64,000 nt of DNA, from assembly GCF_003010915.2 (NCBI RefSeq), contig NZ_CP028426.1, forward strand, positions 1,922,001 through 1,986,000. The letters run 5' to 3'. The position numbers and the translations under genes are program-made. The first letter of the stretch is position 1, and each line of letters begins with the position of its first letter. Shown here piece after piece: positions 26,986 to 35,763 of this stretch. Below the pieces are notes generated by a model, which was not told the origin of the DNA, searched no databases, and saw only the letters and a list, made by a program, of their open reading frames with translations. Source of the DNA: Gulosibacter molinativorax (GTDB lineage Bacteria > Actinomycetota > Actinomycetes > Actinomycetales > Microbacteriaceae).

Positions 26986-28049
26986 CGCAACACCGCGATC
27001 ACGCGATCGTTCGTCGCGGCGTCCGCTAGCGTCACGCGGATCCCGTCTTCCGGGAAGACTCGCGTGAGGATGCCAGCGTCGTCAAACGCCTGACTCAACG
27101 CGGCATTGCGTTCGCCGGAGGCGCGAATCCACACGAAGTTCGCCTGGCTCGGCAGCACACCCCAGTCGGTGTCGGCGAGCGCCGCGACGACGCGGTCCCG
27201 CTCCCCCGCGATCTCCGCGGCCCGCGCTGCCAGCTCGTGGTCCGCATCCAGCGATGCGATCGCGGCGCGCTGCGCGAGCGAGTTCACGCTAAACGTGAGC
27301 ACCGCTTTACGAACCGACGCGATGATCTCGGGCGTCGAGATTGCATAGCCGACGCGCAGGCCCGCGAGGCCGTACGCCTTCGAGAAAGTGCGCAACGCGA
27401 GCACGTTCAGGCGCGCGGCAATCAGCGCGAGCGAATCCACCGCATCCTCGCTCGTCTCGTACTCGACGTAGGCCTCGTCGATCACGACGAGCACGCGCTC
27501 CGGAACGGTGTCGAGGAAGCGCACGACGTCGTGGTGGCTCAGGCTCACGCCGGTCGGGTTGTTCGGGGTGCACAGCAGCACGATGCGCGTGCGGTCGGTG
27601 ATGGATGCGGCAATCGCGTCGAGATCGTGGCTCTCGTCCGCGCGTAGCGGCACCATGACGGGCTGCCCGCCCGCTATCTCAACCAGCAGCGGGTACGCCT
27701 CGAACGAGCGCCACGCGAACACAACCTCGTCGCCGGGCGCGCAATACGTCTCAAGCAGCTGCTGCAGCACGCCAATGCTGCCAGGGCCGGTGACAACTTG
27801 ATCCGCGCCGACGCCAAACTTCTCGGCGAGCTTCGCGTGCAGGTTCGTGACTGCCGCATCCGGGTAGCGGTTGATGCGCAGCGCCTCTTCGGCGATCGCC
27901 TCGAGCACCGAGGGCAGCGGCTCGTGGTGGCTCTCGTTGGAGGCGAGCGGGGCGATCTCGACGCCGGTCGCGCGACGCCCGGGCTTGTACGCGGGGATGC
28001 GCTCGAATACGTCGCGGGGCTGCGGGCCGAAAGTGGTGATCGTCGTCAT
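26967..28049 (-). CDS. hisC: Histidinol-phosphate/aromatic aminotransferase, class I/II
   Basis: 360-residue PLP enzyme of the HisC type, which transfers an amino group from glutamate to imidazole-acetol phosphate; stand-alone actinobacterial homologues may act on phenylalanine (Pat). Signatures: LASNESHHEPLPSV, TPNNPTGVSLS, VIDEAYVEY, and the PLP lysine in RTFSKAYGLAGLRVGY. ATG 28049 with TAGGAGC upstream; a longer frame to 28202 lacks a site. It is not within a his operon, which makes the exact substrate uncertain. Confidence 0.87.
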   Translation of the reverse strand: MTTITTFGPQPRDVFERIPAYKPGRRATGVEIAPLASNESHHEPLPSVLEAIAEEALRINRYPDAAVTNLHAKLAEKFGVGADQVVTGPGSIGVLQQLLETYCAPGDEVVFAWRSFEAYPLLVEIAGGQPVMVPLRADESHDLDAIAASITDRTRIVLLCTPNNPTGVSLSHHDVVRFLDTVPERVLVVIDEAYVEYETSEDAVDSLALIAARLNVLALRTFSKAYGLAGLRVGYAISTPEIIASVRKAVLTFSVNSLAQRAAIASLDADHELAARAAEIAGERDRVVAALADTDWGVLPSQANFVWIRASGERNAALSQAFDDAGILTRVFPEDGIRVTLADAATNDRVIAVLRNTVGE

Positions 28050-28315
28050 TGTGCTCCTACCGTGGGCGACCGCGAGTGGGTCGGAATCGTGGCCAGCGCC
28101 CTCGTTGGCACGGCTTAGGAGCATTGATACGGGGTGCGTGCCCCGGTGTGCAATGATCACGGAAAAGAGCAGACAAATTGCCTCGAATAAGGCGCTAATC
28201 ATGACAAAGTGACCTCGCTACGACGGTAAGTGCAGACACTCATGCTGCCGAGACGGTGGCCGCACGTCGGACACCACCGCAATCACCGTCGCTCGTTCGC
28301 TCGCGAGAGCTCCCC

Positions 28316-29218
28316 CTACCCGCTCGGCGCCGCCTTGCGCCCCCTCGACGCGAGATAGGCCCCGAGCAGCACCAGCACGATGCCGCTGAGCGACTCGGGA
28401 TGCAGCGCCTCGCCCGCCACGAGCGTCCCCAACAGCATGGCGACGATCGGGATGAGATAGGTCGCGATGGATGCGCGGGCCGGGCCGACGCGACCGATCA
28501 GGATCGTGAAGCAGATGAACGCGAAGCCCGTGCACACGACCCCGAGAACAGTGACGGCACCGAAACTCACCGGGGCGAAGGTCGTGTTTCCGAGACCGAT
28601 CAGGCCCGTCGGCGTCGTCATGACCGCGGCGATGCCGAGCGCGCGCCAGATCACCGCGAGCGCGCCGTTGCGCAACTGAAGCGCTCCCGAGAGATTAAAC
28701 GCCGCGCCATACGACACCGTCACGCCGAGCATGAGTAACACACCGACCACGCTGATGCTGCCGGTCATGGTTGGCATGAGCACGGCGACGATGCCCACGA
28801 ACCCGATGATCAGGCCAACCGCTAGGGTCTTCGAGGGCTGCTGCCGAAACCACAGCAGCGCGACGAGCGCGGTAAACAGCGGCGCCGCGCCATTGATCAT
28901 GCCCGCGAGAGCCGAGTCGATCGTCAGCTGCGCGAAGCCGAGAAGCGTGAAGGGCAGCGCCATCCACACGAAACCGAGGAGTGCCACGAGCCACCAGTCG
29001 CTGCGCCTGTCAAGCGGCTTCCAGGATGCGGGAAACAGGGTGAGCACGGCCGCACCGAACACGATGCGCAACCAGGCAATCGTCATCGGGTCGATGTCCA
29101 CGAGCGCCGCGCGCACGAAGAGGAACGACGAGCCCCACATCGTGCCGGTGGCGAGCAGCAATAGCCAGTCGATAACCCCAAAAGACCTGTTGCGAGTCGG
29201 GTTCTGTGTGGTATTCAT
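28316..29218 (-). CDS. EamA/RhaT-family (DMT) transporter
   Basis: 300-residue integral membrane protein with about ten hydrophobic helices in two EamA repeats (WGSSFLFVRAALVDIDPM in the first; GRVGPARASIATYLIPIVA in the second, a hallmark of the family). Drug/metabolite transporter superfamily, probably an exporter of amino acids or other small metabolites. Short basic C-terminus (SRGRKAAPSG). ATG 29218; no strong ribosome site. The 266-base gap to hisC holds no gene. Confidence 0.88.
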   Translation of the reverse strand: MNTTQNPTRNRSFGVIDWLLLLATGTMWGSSFLFVRAALVDIDPMTIAWLRIVFGAAVLTLFPASWKPLDRRSDWWLVALLGFVWMALPFTLLGFAQLTIDSALAGMINGAAPLFTALVALLWFRQQPSKTLAVGLIIGFVGIVAVLMPTMTGSISVVGVLLMLGVTVSYGAAFNLSGALQLRNGALAVIWRALGIAAVMTTPTGLIGLGNTTFAPVSFGAVTVLGVVCTGFAFICFTILIGRVGPARASIATYLIPIVAMLLGTLVAGEALHPESLSGIVLVLLGAYLASRGRKAAPSG

Positions 29219-29290
29219 TAGTGCTCAGTCTGCCCCACCGCGGGCCCGGTCGGAGCACAGTTCGCGCACCGTGTTCGGCACTTCGCGCCG

Positions 29291-30280
29291 CTAGAACCCG
29301 GTCGCGTCGCGGTGCGCGGCGATCGCGGTGCGCGCGCCCTTGCCGGCCGAGATGATGAGCACCTCGGGTCCGGGAGCGGTGAGCTCGCCGGTCGCGTAGA
29401 GGTTTTGGATGCGCGTGCGACCGAAATTGTCTGCCGCGACGAACCCCTCGTCGGTGAGATCGGGCCTAATGTCCTCGTCGAGGTAGCTCAGTTGGGCCTC
29501 GAAGCTCGGCAGCACGAAGGCCGCGTCGACCGGCACCACGTCGCCGCCGACCACGCGCATCCCGGTCAGCGTCGCCTTCTCGCCCACCGCATCCTCGAGT
29601 TCGCGACGATCGATCTCGACGCCGAGCTCGCGAAGTCGCTGCGCATCCACCTCGGGCACCTGCTCCTCGGACGCGAACAGCGTGACGTGCGAACCGATGC
29701 GTGCGAGCTGCGCCGCGCGGTAGGCGAGAGTCTTCGCCTCGGGCACGCCGAACACGGCGAGGCGTGAGTCGCGCTTGCCCCACGCGTCGCACACGACGCA
29801 CGAGTGGATGTGTGTGCCGTAGAACGCGCGCAGCATCGGCAGATCGGGGAAATGCTCCTTGAGGCCGGTCGCGAGGATGACCCGCTCGGCCGCCACGCGA
29901 CGGGCCCGGCTCCCCCGCACGCCGCTCGCCTCGACGATGAACCCGGTGCCGTCGCGCTGGACGCGCGTGACCTGGGCAAACTGAATCTCGGCGGTCTCGT
30001 ATTGCTCGACCGACTCACGCCCCGCGGCCCGCAGCTCATTCGGCGGAATGTTGTCGCGCGATAGGAAGCCGTGCGCCTCGAGGGTCGCGGAGTGCCTCGG
30101 CCGGTTGCTGTCGAGCACGAGCACCCGACGCAGCTGGCGGGCGAGGATGAGCGCGGCCTGCAGCCCCGCGGGCCCGCCCCCGATGACCACTACCTCGTAG
30201 CGATCCTCGGGCGCGATTGGCTCTGCGGCCGAGGTCGGCCCCTGCTCAGCGGCCGACTCGGCCGAAGCATCCGCGGACAA
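29291..30280 (-). CDS. Thioredoxin reductase-like FAD/NAD(P)H oxidoreductase
   Basis: 329-residue pyridine nucleotide-disulfide oxidoreductase. FAD motif VIGGGPAG near residue 32, redox-type CVVC in HSCVVCDAWG where thioredoxin reductase has CxxC, an NAD(P) domain (FGVPEAKTLAYRAAQLARIG) that lacks the normal GxGxxA, and the C-terminal FAD segment YATGEL. The changed NADPH loop suggests a ferredoxin/bacillithiol-type or otherwise specialised reductase. The TTG start at 30280 directly abuts the gltX stop (TAG-TTG), so translation may depend on re-initiation. Confidence 0.85.
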   Translation of the reverse strand: MSADASAESAAEQGPTSAAEPIAPEDRYEVVVIGGGPAGLQAALILARQLRRVLVLDSNRPRHSATLEAHGFLSRDNIPPNELRAAGRESVEQYETAEIQFAQVTRVQRDGTGFIVEASGVRGSRARRVAAERVILATGLKEHFPDLPMLRAFYGTHIHSCVVCDAWGKRDSRLAVFGVPEAKTLAYRAAQLARIGSHVTLFASEEQVPEVDAQRLRELGVEIDRRELEDAVGEKATLTGMRVVGGDVVPVDAAFVLPSFEAQLSYLDEDIRPDLTDEGFVAADNFGRTRIQNLYATGELTAPGPEVLIISAGKGARTAIAAHRDATGF

Positions 30281-31804
30281 CTAGGCCCCCTCGTTCTCGA
30301 TCCGATCGCGCAGGCGAGCGACGCGCGCGAGCGTGACGTCCTTGCCGAGCAGCTCCATCGATTCAAACAGCGGCGGCGAGATGCGCTGGCCCGAAAGCGC
30401 GACGCGGGCCGGGCCGAACGCGAGGCGCGGCTTGAGCCCGAGCTCGTCGATCAGCTTGGCGCGCAGCCCAGCCTCGATCGACTCGGTCGACCAGTCCTCA
30501 ACGCCCTCGAGCGCCTCGTGGGTAGCCGTGAGGGTCTCCCCCGCGCCGGCCTTGAGCGTCTTCATCGCGTCCGGAGCGTACTCGAGGTCGTCGGTGTCGG
30601 TAAACAGGAAGCCGAGCAGGCCCGATGCCTCGCCGAGCAGCTGCATGCGCTCCTGCACGAGCGGTGCCGCCGCTCGGATCGTCGCCATCTCGTCGTCGGT
30701 AACCGGGTCGGCCACGAGCTCGGTCTTCTGGAGGTACGGCACGAGTCGCTTCGGGAACTCCTCGGCGTCGAGTCGGCGCATGTGCTCGCCGTTGATCGCT
30801 TCGGCCTTCTTGACGTCGAAGCGCGCGGGGTTGGGGTTCACATCCTCAACGTCGAAGGCCTCGACCATCTCGGCCATCGTGAACACGTCACGGTCGGCCG
30901 CGATCGACCAGCCGAGGAGCGCGAGGTAGTTCAGCAGGCCCTCGGGCAGGAAGCCGCGATCGCGGTGGTGGAAAAGATTCGACTCCGGGTCGCGCTTCGA
31001 AAGCTTCTTGTTGCCCTCGCCCATGACGTACGGGAGGTGCCCAAAGCGCGGCACGAACTCGGCGACGCCGACGGCGATGAGCGCGTGGTACAGCGCGATC
31101 TGGCGCGGCGTTGACGACAGGAGGTCCTCGCCGCGCAGCACGTGGGTAATACCCATCAGCGCGTCGTCGACCGGGTTCACGAGCGTGTAGAGCGGCTTGC
31201 CGTTCGGGCGCACGACCACGAAGTCCGGGAACGAGCCGGCCTTGAACGTGATCTCGCCGCGCACGAGATCGTCGAACGAGAGGTCCGCGTCGGGCACGCG
31301 TAGGCGCAGGCTCGGCTCGCGCCCCTCGGCGCGGTAGGCCGCGCGCTGTTCGTCGGTCAGGTCGCGCTCGAAGTTGTCGTAGCCCTGGCGCGGGTCGCGG
31401 CCGTTCGCGATGTTGCGCGCCTCGATCTCCTCGGGCGTCGCGAACGACTCGTAGAGGTAGCCCGCATCCTTGAGTTTCTGAATGACCTCTTCATAGACGT
31501 CCGAGCGCTGCGACTGACGGTACGGGCCGTGCTCGCCCCCGACGTCGATGCCCTCGTCCCAGTCGAGCCCGAGCCAGCGCATCGCGTCGAGAATCATCTC
31601 GTAGCTCTCTTCCGAGTCGCGCTCGGCGTCGGTGTCCTCGATGCGGAACACGAGCTTGCCGCCCGTGTGCTTCGCGTACGCCCAGTTAAAGAGTGCGGTG
31701 CGGATGAGCCCGACGTGCGGGGTGCCCGTCGGCGAAGGGCAGAAACGAACTCGAATATCGGAACCGGTGGCGCTCGTGACGGGCGCAGCATCTACAGAAG
31801 TCAT
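30281..31804 (-). CDS. gltX: Glutamate-tRNA ligase
   Basis: 507-residue class I aminoacyl-tRNA synthetase charging tRNA-Glu. HIGH-type motif [10 protein letters not shown] (23-32) and KMSKS-type KLSKR (267-271) are intact, and the anticodon-binding C-terminal domain is complete. Start ATG 31804 with GGAGGG upstream. The 449-base gap upstream is filled by an 84-base tandem array rather than another gene. tRNA-Gln in this window suggests that Gln-tRNA may be made by the usual indirect route, but gatCAB is not seen. Confidence 0.97.
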   Translation of the reverse strand: MTSVDAAPVTSATGSDIRVRFCPSPTGTPHVGLIRTALFNWAYAKHTGGKLVFRIEDTDAERDSEESYEMILDAMRWLGLDWDEGIDVGGEHGPYRQSQRSDVYEEVIQKLKDAGYLYESFATPEEIEARNIANGRDPRQGYDNFERDLTDEQRAAYRAEGREPSLRLRVPDADLSFDDLVRGEITFKAGSFPDFVVVRPNGKPLYTLVNPVDDALMGITHVLRGEDLLSSTPRQIALYHALIAVGVAEFVPRFGHLPYVMGEGNKKLSKRDPESNLFHHRDRGFLPEGLLNYLALLGWSIAADRDVFTMAEMVEAFDVEDVNPNPARFDVKKAEAINGEHMRRLDAEEFPKRLVPYLQKTELVADPVTDDEMATIRAAAPLVQERMQLLGEASGLLGFLFTDTDDLEYAPDAMKTLKAGAGETLTATHEALEGVEDWSTESIEAGLRAKLIDELGLKPRLAFGPARVALSGQRISPPLFESMELLGKDVTLARVARLRDRIENEGA

Positions 31805-31833
31805 GGTGCCCTCCATCCTACTGAGCCTGCGGG

Positions 31834-32229
31834 ATGCGCGGGGTCACCCTGGATGCGCGGGGTCACCCGCACCCATTGCCGCGAGCCGCAATCACACCCG
31901 GTACACCAGCAAGGGCAAGCGCCAACGGCAATGAGGATGCGCGGGGCCACCTGGATGCTCTGCCGTTGGCTGCAATCACACCCGGCACACCGGCACGGGC
32001 AAGCGCCAACGGCAATGAGGATGCGCGGGGCCACCCGCAGCCATTGCCGTTAGCTGCAATCACACCCGGCACACCGGCAAGGGCAAGCGCCAACGGCAAT
32101 GAGGATGCGCGGGGCCACCCGCAGCCATTGCCGTTAGCTGCAATCACACCCGGCACACCGGCAAGGGCAAGCGTTAGCGGCAATGAAGATGCGCGCCAGC
32201 GGCCAGGGCAAGCGCTATCGGCAGGGGTC
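31834..32229. repeat. Tandem array A: four 84-base units plus partial ends
   Basis: Units begin at 31851, 31935, 32019 and 32103, exactly 84 bases apart, each opening with ggatgcgcggggycacc. Units 3 and 4 are nearly identical; 1 and 2 differ more. Each unit holds inverted arms, CATTGCCGTTAGC-like near base 25 and GCCAACGGCAATG-like near its end, so it can fold as a hairpin. Partial units flank the array; the right one carries AGCGCTATCGGCAGGGGTC (32211-32229), which matches array B at 44.3 kb. No spacers, so not CRISPR. Frames through it stay open only because 84 is divisible by three. Confidence 0.93.
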
Positions 32230-32253
32230 TTCGCAAACGAGCTGCTCGCCACG

Positions 32254-32916
32254 CTATGTGCGTTCGAGCTCCGCGAGTTCGCGCGCGAGGTTCTCGCGGG
32301 CTTGCGGCTCCCACTCCCGGTGCCCCAGGTCCGTGTGAAACAGCGGGTCGTGCCGAAGCAGTGCAGACGCCGAGGCAATCCGCCGCTCGCGCCACTCCCT
32401 TTCCGTGAGCTGCGGAGGCTCGACCCGGATGCCGGCGATATTCGCGCGATACCCTTCCCAGTCGTAGCCGAGGCCGACGAGGTCGGCATCGGCGATACGT
32501 GCGCCGGATGCATCCCCCGGCTCGGGCGTGTGGTGGATCGTGACGAGGATGAGTCGGCACACCTCCTCGAGTTCGGATGCGGGTAGCAGCTCCCCGAGGA
32601 CCTCGCGCGTGACCTCGACCGAGGCGAGCTCGTCGTCCGGACTCGTGTTCGTGTGCACTGCATCGTGGCACCAGAACGCAATTCGCTCGAGCCGCGTGCC
32701 GCCGAGCCGCTCAAGGGCCTCTAGCCCGGAGGTCAGGTGCGTCTCACCGTGATAGTTGCGATGGGGCTCGCGCCACCGCGTCAGCAGCGCCTCGATCGCG
32801 GCTTGCGGGAGTCCAGTGGCCTGCATCCCCGCGGCTACAGTGCTATCGGTGCCGGTGTTGTCACTACCCGTGTTGCCGGTTTCCAGGCTGTCGTCGACCG
32901 TGCCGTATTCTACCAT
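32254..32916 (-). CDS. Predicted metal-dependent HD-superfamily phosphohydrolase
   Basis: 220 residues. After a low-complexity N-terminus rich in Thr/Gly/Asp (1-30) comes the HD-like pattern: HRNYHGETHL, FWCHDAVH (metal-binding HD pair) and ILVTIHHTP, then a helical tail. Members are uncharacterised hydrolases of about 200 residues, probably acting on phosphomonoesters or nucleotides. ATG 32916 overlaps the stop of the upstream membrane-protein gene by seven bases, suggesting coupling; an internal ATG at 32826 would remove the odd N-terminus. Confidence 0.8.
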   Translation of the reverse strand: MVEYGTVDDSLETGNTGSDNTGTDSTVAAGMQATGLPQAAIEALLTRWREPHRNYHGETHLTSGLEALERLGGTRLERIAFWCHDAVHTNTSPDDELASVEVTREVLGELLPASELEEVCRLILVTIHHTPEPGDASGARIADADLVGLGYDWEGYRANIAGIRVEPPQLTEREWRERRIASASALLRHDPLFHTDLGHREWEPQARENLARELAELERT

Positions 32917-33305
32917 GCGCGCACCGCCCAGTATGCGATCCCGGCGAAGACCGCGGCCCAGAGGAGGCTCGCGAACGTTCCGATGATGAAGAGCTCGCCG
33001 ACGCGAGGGTTCACCTGCGAGCGGAGCTCCGGATACCGGCCGAGGCCTTTAATCGCAATGATGAACGCGAGCCCGGCGGGGAATCCCGCGACGAGGCAAG
33101 CGTATGTGCCAGCGCGCTCGAGCAGACCGATCCAGCGGCCACCGGGCAACGTCTTATTCGGATCGAGGACAAGCGTGCCATCCTTCGGCGCGGGCGGCTC
33201 GATCTTCCGCAAGAACCGTCGGATCACCGGGTTGGCGAGCAGCGCCGCAACCCCACATGCGACGATGATGAGCCCCTTCAACACGAACTCGAGCAATGGA
33301 TCCAT
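32910..33305 (-). CDS. Small membrane protein next to satD-like gene
   Basis: 131 residues from ATG 33305, with three hydrophobic segments: LLEFVLKGLIIVACGVAAL near the N-terminus, AGTYACLVAGFPAGLAFII in the middle and FASLLWAAVFAGIAYWAV at the C-terminus. Between the first two lies a cytosolic or extracellular loop (RRFLRKIEPPAPKDG). SatD-type genes in other bacteria often sit next to a membrane-protein gene, and this divergent neighbour may play that part. No known family is recognised with confidence. Confidence 0.65.
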   Translation of the reverse strand: MDPLLEFVLKGLIIVACGVAALLANPVIRRFLRKIEPPAPKDGTLVLDPNKTLPGGRWIGLLERAGTYACLVAGFPAGLAFIIAIKGLGRYPELRSQVNPRVGELFIIGTFASLLWAAVFAGIAYWAVRAW

Positions 33306-33386
33306 TGCTTCATTCTGTGCCCACCCAGCGACATTTCCCTGACCGCCGCGCGTCACCACAAAACCCGATTTGGTGAAGCCAGTTCT

Positions 33387-33419
33387 TTCATTATCGTGGA
33401 ATGAAGCTATAATCTTCAC
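33387..33419 (+). promoter_or_regulatory. Promoter and candidate operators of satD-like gene (leaderless)
   Basis: Perfect -10 box TATAAT at 33408-33413, six bases before ATG 33420, so the message should lack a leader. Upstream is the palindrome TTCATT-7 bases-AATGAA (33387-33392/33400-33405); GAAG/CTTC arms (33403-33406/33414-33417) bracket the -10. A similar GAAG...CTTC pair occurs in the first codons. Confidence 0.6.
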
Positions 33420-34061
33420 ATGGCTACTATGAAGCAATATTCTTCATGCGCGGCACTTCTTGTCGATCAGGTGGAGTCACGCCTGTCCGATCGCGCGGCG
33501 ACACATCCGCGCATCCTCGCAGCCATCGCCGCGACGAACGAAGCAATCCCCCCACTCGACGCCCTCCGCGTCACAGTCGGCGACGAACTGCAGGGCATCT
33601 ACGCGACCCTCGGTGACGCACTCGCCGCAAGCTACCGCATCCGCACCGAGCTGTTTGGCCACGCCGAGCTGCGCTTCGGCATCGGCATCGGCGACGTCGA
33701 GGTGATCGACCGCGAGCGCGGAATCCAGGATGGCAGCGCCTGGTGGCGGGCCCGCGAAGCGATCGAAGAGGTAGAGGCACTCGCGAGTGACTCAGGCGCA
33801 GCGGGCCTGCGCACAGGCATTCGCGACGAGCGCGAGGATGCAAACCCCCTGACGATCTCGACAGTCCGCCTCATCGACGCCAACATTTTTCGACTTCGTG
33901 CGGGCGCGCGTGAGGCGCTCGCATCACTCCTTGCTGGCCTCGACAACCAGACGGCAGCGAAGCGCGCGGGGATTACCCCATCCGCGAATTCGCAGCGGAT
34001 CATCAACAACGACCTGCGCATCCTCGCCGAGGCGGTCCACGCCCTGGCGTGGCTGCCATAG
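33420..34061 (+). CDS. SatD family protein
   Basis: 213 residues resembling SatD of the streptococcal secretion/acid-tolerance operon. The N-terminal two thirds have the family's VTVGDELQGIYATLGDAL and RFGIGIGDVEVI segments. The C-terminus reads as a helix-turn-helix (NQTAAKRAGITPSANSQRI), suggesting DNA binding and perhaps autoregulation at the palindromes in its own promoter. It is divergent from the membrane protein/HD hydrolase pair. The biochemical role of SatD is not established. Confidence 0.75.
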   Translation: MATMKQYSSCAALLVDQVESRLSDRAATHPRILAAIAATNEAIPPLDALRVTVGDELQGIYATLGDALAASYRIRTELFGHAELRFGIGIGDVEVIDRERGIQDGSAWWRAREAIEEVEALASDSGAAGLRTGIRDEREDANPLTISTVRLIDANIFRLRAGAREALASLLAGLDNQTAAKRAGITPSANSQRIINNDLRILAEAVHALAWLP

Positions 34062-34117
34062 GGATCAAGAGGCCCTACCCACTACCGTCTTGGAATTACT
34101 CGCGGCGTGAATGCCGA

Positions 34118-34159
34118 AGGGCCGTGACGAAACCCATTTCTCGGTCACGTCACGGCCCT
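34118..34159. terminator. Hairpin between convergent satD-like and surface-protein genes
   Basis: Perfect 12-bp stem AGGGCCGTGACG (34118-34129) with its complement (34148-34159) and an 18-base loop, in the gap between convergent genes. No T tract on either side, so a bidirectional GC-rich terminator is inferred. Confidence 0.6.
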
Positions 34160-34193
34160 GTCGTTGCGCTCAACCAGCGCCCGGGCGAGAATC

Positions 34194-35396
34194 CTACTCG
34201 GCCTGCTTGCGGCGGACCGCGAGCATCAGCGTGAGGCCGGCAAGCAGCAGCGTCGCGGCTGCAGCGACGATGCCGAAGGGCAGTGCCTCACCGGTCTGCG
34301 CGAGATCCGTCGACGAACCCTGTTCGGCCGGCTGCACCGGCGCCTGGGCGTCCGGCTTGGCTGGCTTCTCGTGGTCAGCTGGCGGTACTGGCGCGCTTGT
34401 CGACGGCGTCTCCGTCTCCGTCGGACCAGGCGTCTCCGTCTCCGTCGGCTCCGGGGTCTCAGTTTCCGTCGGCTCCGGGGTTTCCGTCTCCGTCGGCTCC
34501 GGGGTCTCAGTTTCCGTCGGCTCCGGCGTTTCCGTCTCCGTCGGCTCCGGAGTCTCGGTTTCCGTCGGCTCCGGAGTCTCGGTTTCCGTCGGCTCCGGAG
34601 TCTCGGTTTCCGTCGGCTCCGGTGCTACGTACTCACAACCGTTCGCCCAGATCGCCTGGCCTGCAGCGTCCCAATTCATGCCCGGGTAAAACGCAGCGTC
34701 CCCGTTCGCGTCCAGGTACCAGAACGACGGGATGATGTCACCCCAGTCTTCGACTACCCCGTCATAGACGGGACCGGTGTGCCCCGAGTGCCCGTCACCG
34801 ATGTCGTTGATGATCGAGTTAACACTGTCGTTATTGCTCGTGTACGGGTTCTTGAACGCGTTTGTCGCGTGACAAATGTCTACCTTCTCAACGACATCCT
34901 CTATGTTCGGCACCTCAGTGGCATCCTCCGAACCCTCCGCCGCACCTGCGTCATCGGTGGTCGCCGAGTCATCCGCGCCTGCCGCGGATTCTTCCTCGCC
35001 CGCGCCTTCAGTGCCGGCCGAAACTTCGGCATCCCCTGCGTCACCAGCACCCTCGGCGTCACTGACATCACCGGCATCCGATGAGTCGCCCGAACTCACG
35101 ATGTCGTCGGAGCTGCTGGCGTCATCCGCGACGGCCGCGTCCTCGGCGTCAGCGACTCCGTCGACAGATTCGTCCGAACTCGTTGCATCCTCTGCGCCGG
35201 TCCCGCCGTCGGCACCTGCAGTGCCCTCGGCATCAACAGTGGCATCGGCGCCGACTGCTTCCTCCGCACCTGTTGCGTCTTCTGCGCTCGCGGCACTCGG
35301 CAACGCGACAATGAACATCGCCACCAAGAGACCAAACAGTGCAACAACGATTTGTCCGGTTCGATTCGCAAATACGCGCTTAAGCTGCTGAACCAT
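34194..35396 (-). CDS. Cell-wall-anchored acidic repeat protein (LPXTG-like)
   Basis: 400-residue exported protein. Signal peptide 1-38 (hydrophobic core, then PSAASA|ED). Residues 39-170 are almost only Ala, Asp, Glu, Gly, Ser, Thr and Val with no Lys or Arg. A small domain follows with ICHATNAF (174-181), GHSGHTG (202-208) and DIIPSF (220-225), a segment recurring in actinobacterial surface proteins, then nine PEPTETET-type octapeptides (about 258-330). The sorting signal is LAQTG (365-369), hydrophobic helix and RRKQAE, an LPXTG variant of the type sortase E accepts. Probably a stalked cell-surface protein; the ligand is unknown. Confidence 0.9.
   Translation of the reverse strand: MVQQLKRVFANRTGQIVVALFGLLVAMFIVALPSAASAEDATGAEEAVGADATVDAEGTAGADGGTGAEDATSSDESVDGVADAEDAAVADDASSSDDIVSSGDSSDAGDVSDAEGAGDAGDAEVSAGTEGAGEEESAAGADDSATTDDAGAAEGSEDATEVPNIEDVVEKVDICHATNAFKNPYTSNNDSVNSIINDIGDGHSGHTGPVYDGVVEDWGDIIPSFWYLDANGDAAFYPGMNWDAAGQAIWANGCEYVAPEPTETETPEPTETETPEPTETETPEPTETETPEPTETETPEPTETETPEPTETETPEPTETETPGPTETETPSTSAPVPPADHEKPAKPDAQAPVQPAEQGSSTDLAQTGEALPFGIVAAAATLLLAGLTLMLAVRRKQAE
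34407..34622 (-). repeat. 24-base coding tandem repeat (nine units)
   Basis: Nine 24-base units encode PEPTETET-type octapeptides in the surface protein. Units differ at synonymous positions in an alternating pattern (ggggtctcagtt / ggggtttccgtc / ggagtctcggtt), a sign of local duplication of one- and two-unit blocks. Copy number is likely to vary between strains. Confidence 0.92.
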
Positions 35397-35763
35397 CGAC
35401 CGCTACACCCCCTCCACTAACCCGCTGACGCGGGCAACCGATTTGTGTCCCCTAAAGGAATCACACTGTCGACCGAGGCGGAGCGCATTCGCAGAAATTC
35501 TTAAACAGATCGTGCGCTACAGGCAAACTTAAACAGGCACAACGACCCTACCTTGCCCATGCTTAAACATAAACGCAGTTGAGGCGATTCACCACGAGAG
35601 CCCCCGAGGTGCGCCCACGACTCACTAGAACCCTCTTCAAGGGTCGACAATCAACCGATCATCCCCGATCAGGCGTCATAACGCGCACCACCGAACCAGC
35701 GTGGAAACAAGACGAAAGCGGCGAGCCGGGAAATCCCAGCTCGCCGCTTTCGAATACTACGAA
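35397..35763. other. Gene-free region upstream of the surface-protein gene, with three CTTAAACA boxes
   Basis: No gene seen in 367 bases. Identical octamers CTTAAACA occur at 35500-35507, 35528-35535 and 35562-35569 (TGTTTAAG on the transcribed strand), 28 and 34 bases apart, about 100-170 bases ahead of the surface-protein start. GGAGGGGG lies 12 bases before that ATG. The boxes may be regulator sites; the right part carries the terminator of the FAH-family gene. Confidence 0.55.
35714..35751 (-). terminator. Hairpin terminator of the FAH-family gene
   Basis: Perfect 13-bp stem GAAAGCGGCGAGC (35714-35726) with its complement (35739-35751), loop of 12 bases, just after the gene stop at 35764 on the minus strand. 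Short T-rich end only. Confidence 0.8.

Noticed and set aside
31834..32229. CRISPR array
   Set aside because: Units are contiguous with no unique spacers, and no cas genes are present in the window.
31834..32586. Long plus-strand frame through array A (250 codons with a 28-residue repeat)
   Set aside because: It stays open because the 84-base unit is a multiple of three, and it runs antisense into the HD hydrolase gene. No start site or family match; the repeat is better read as non-coding.
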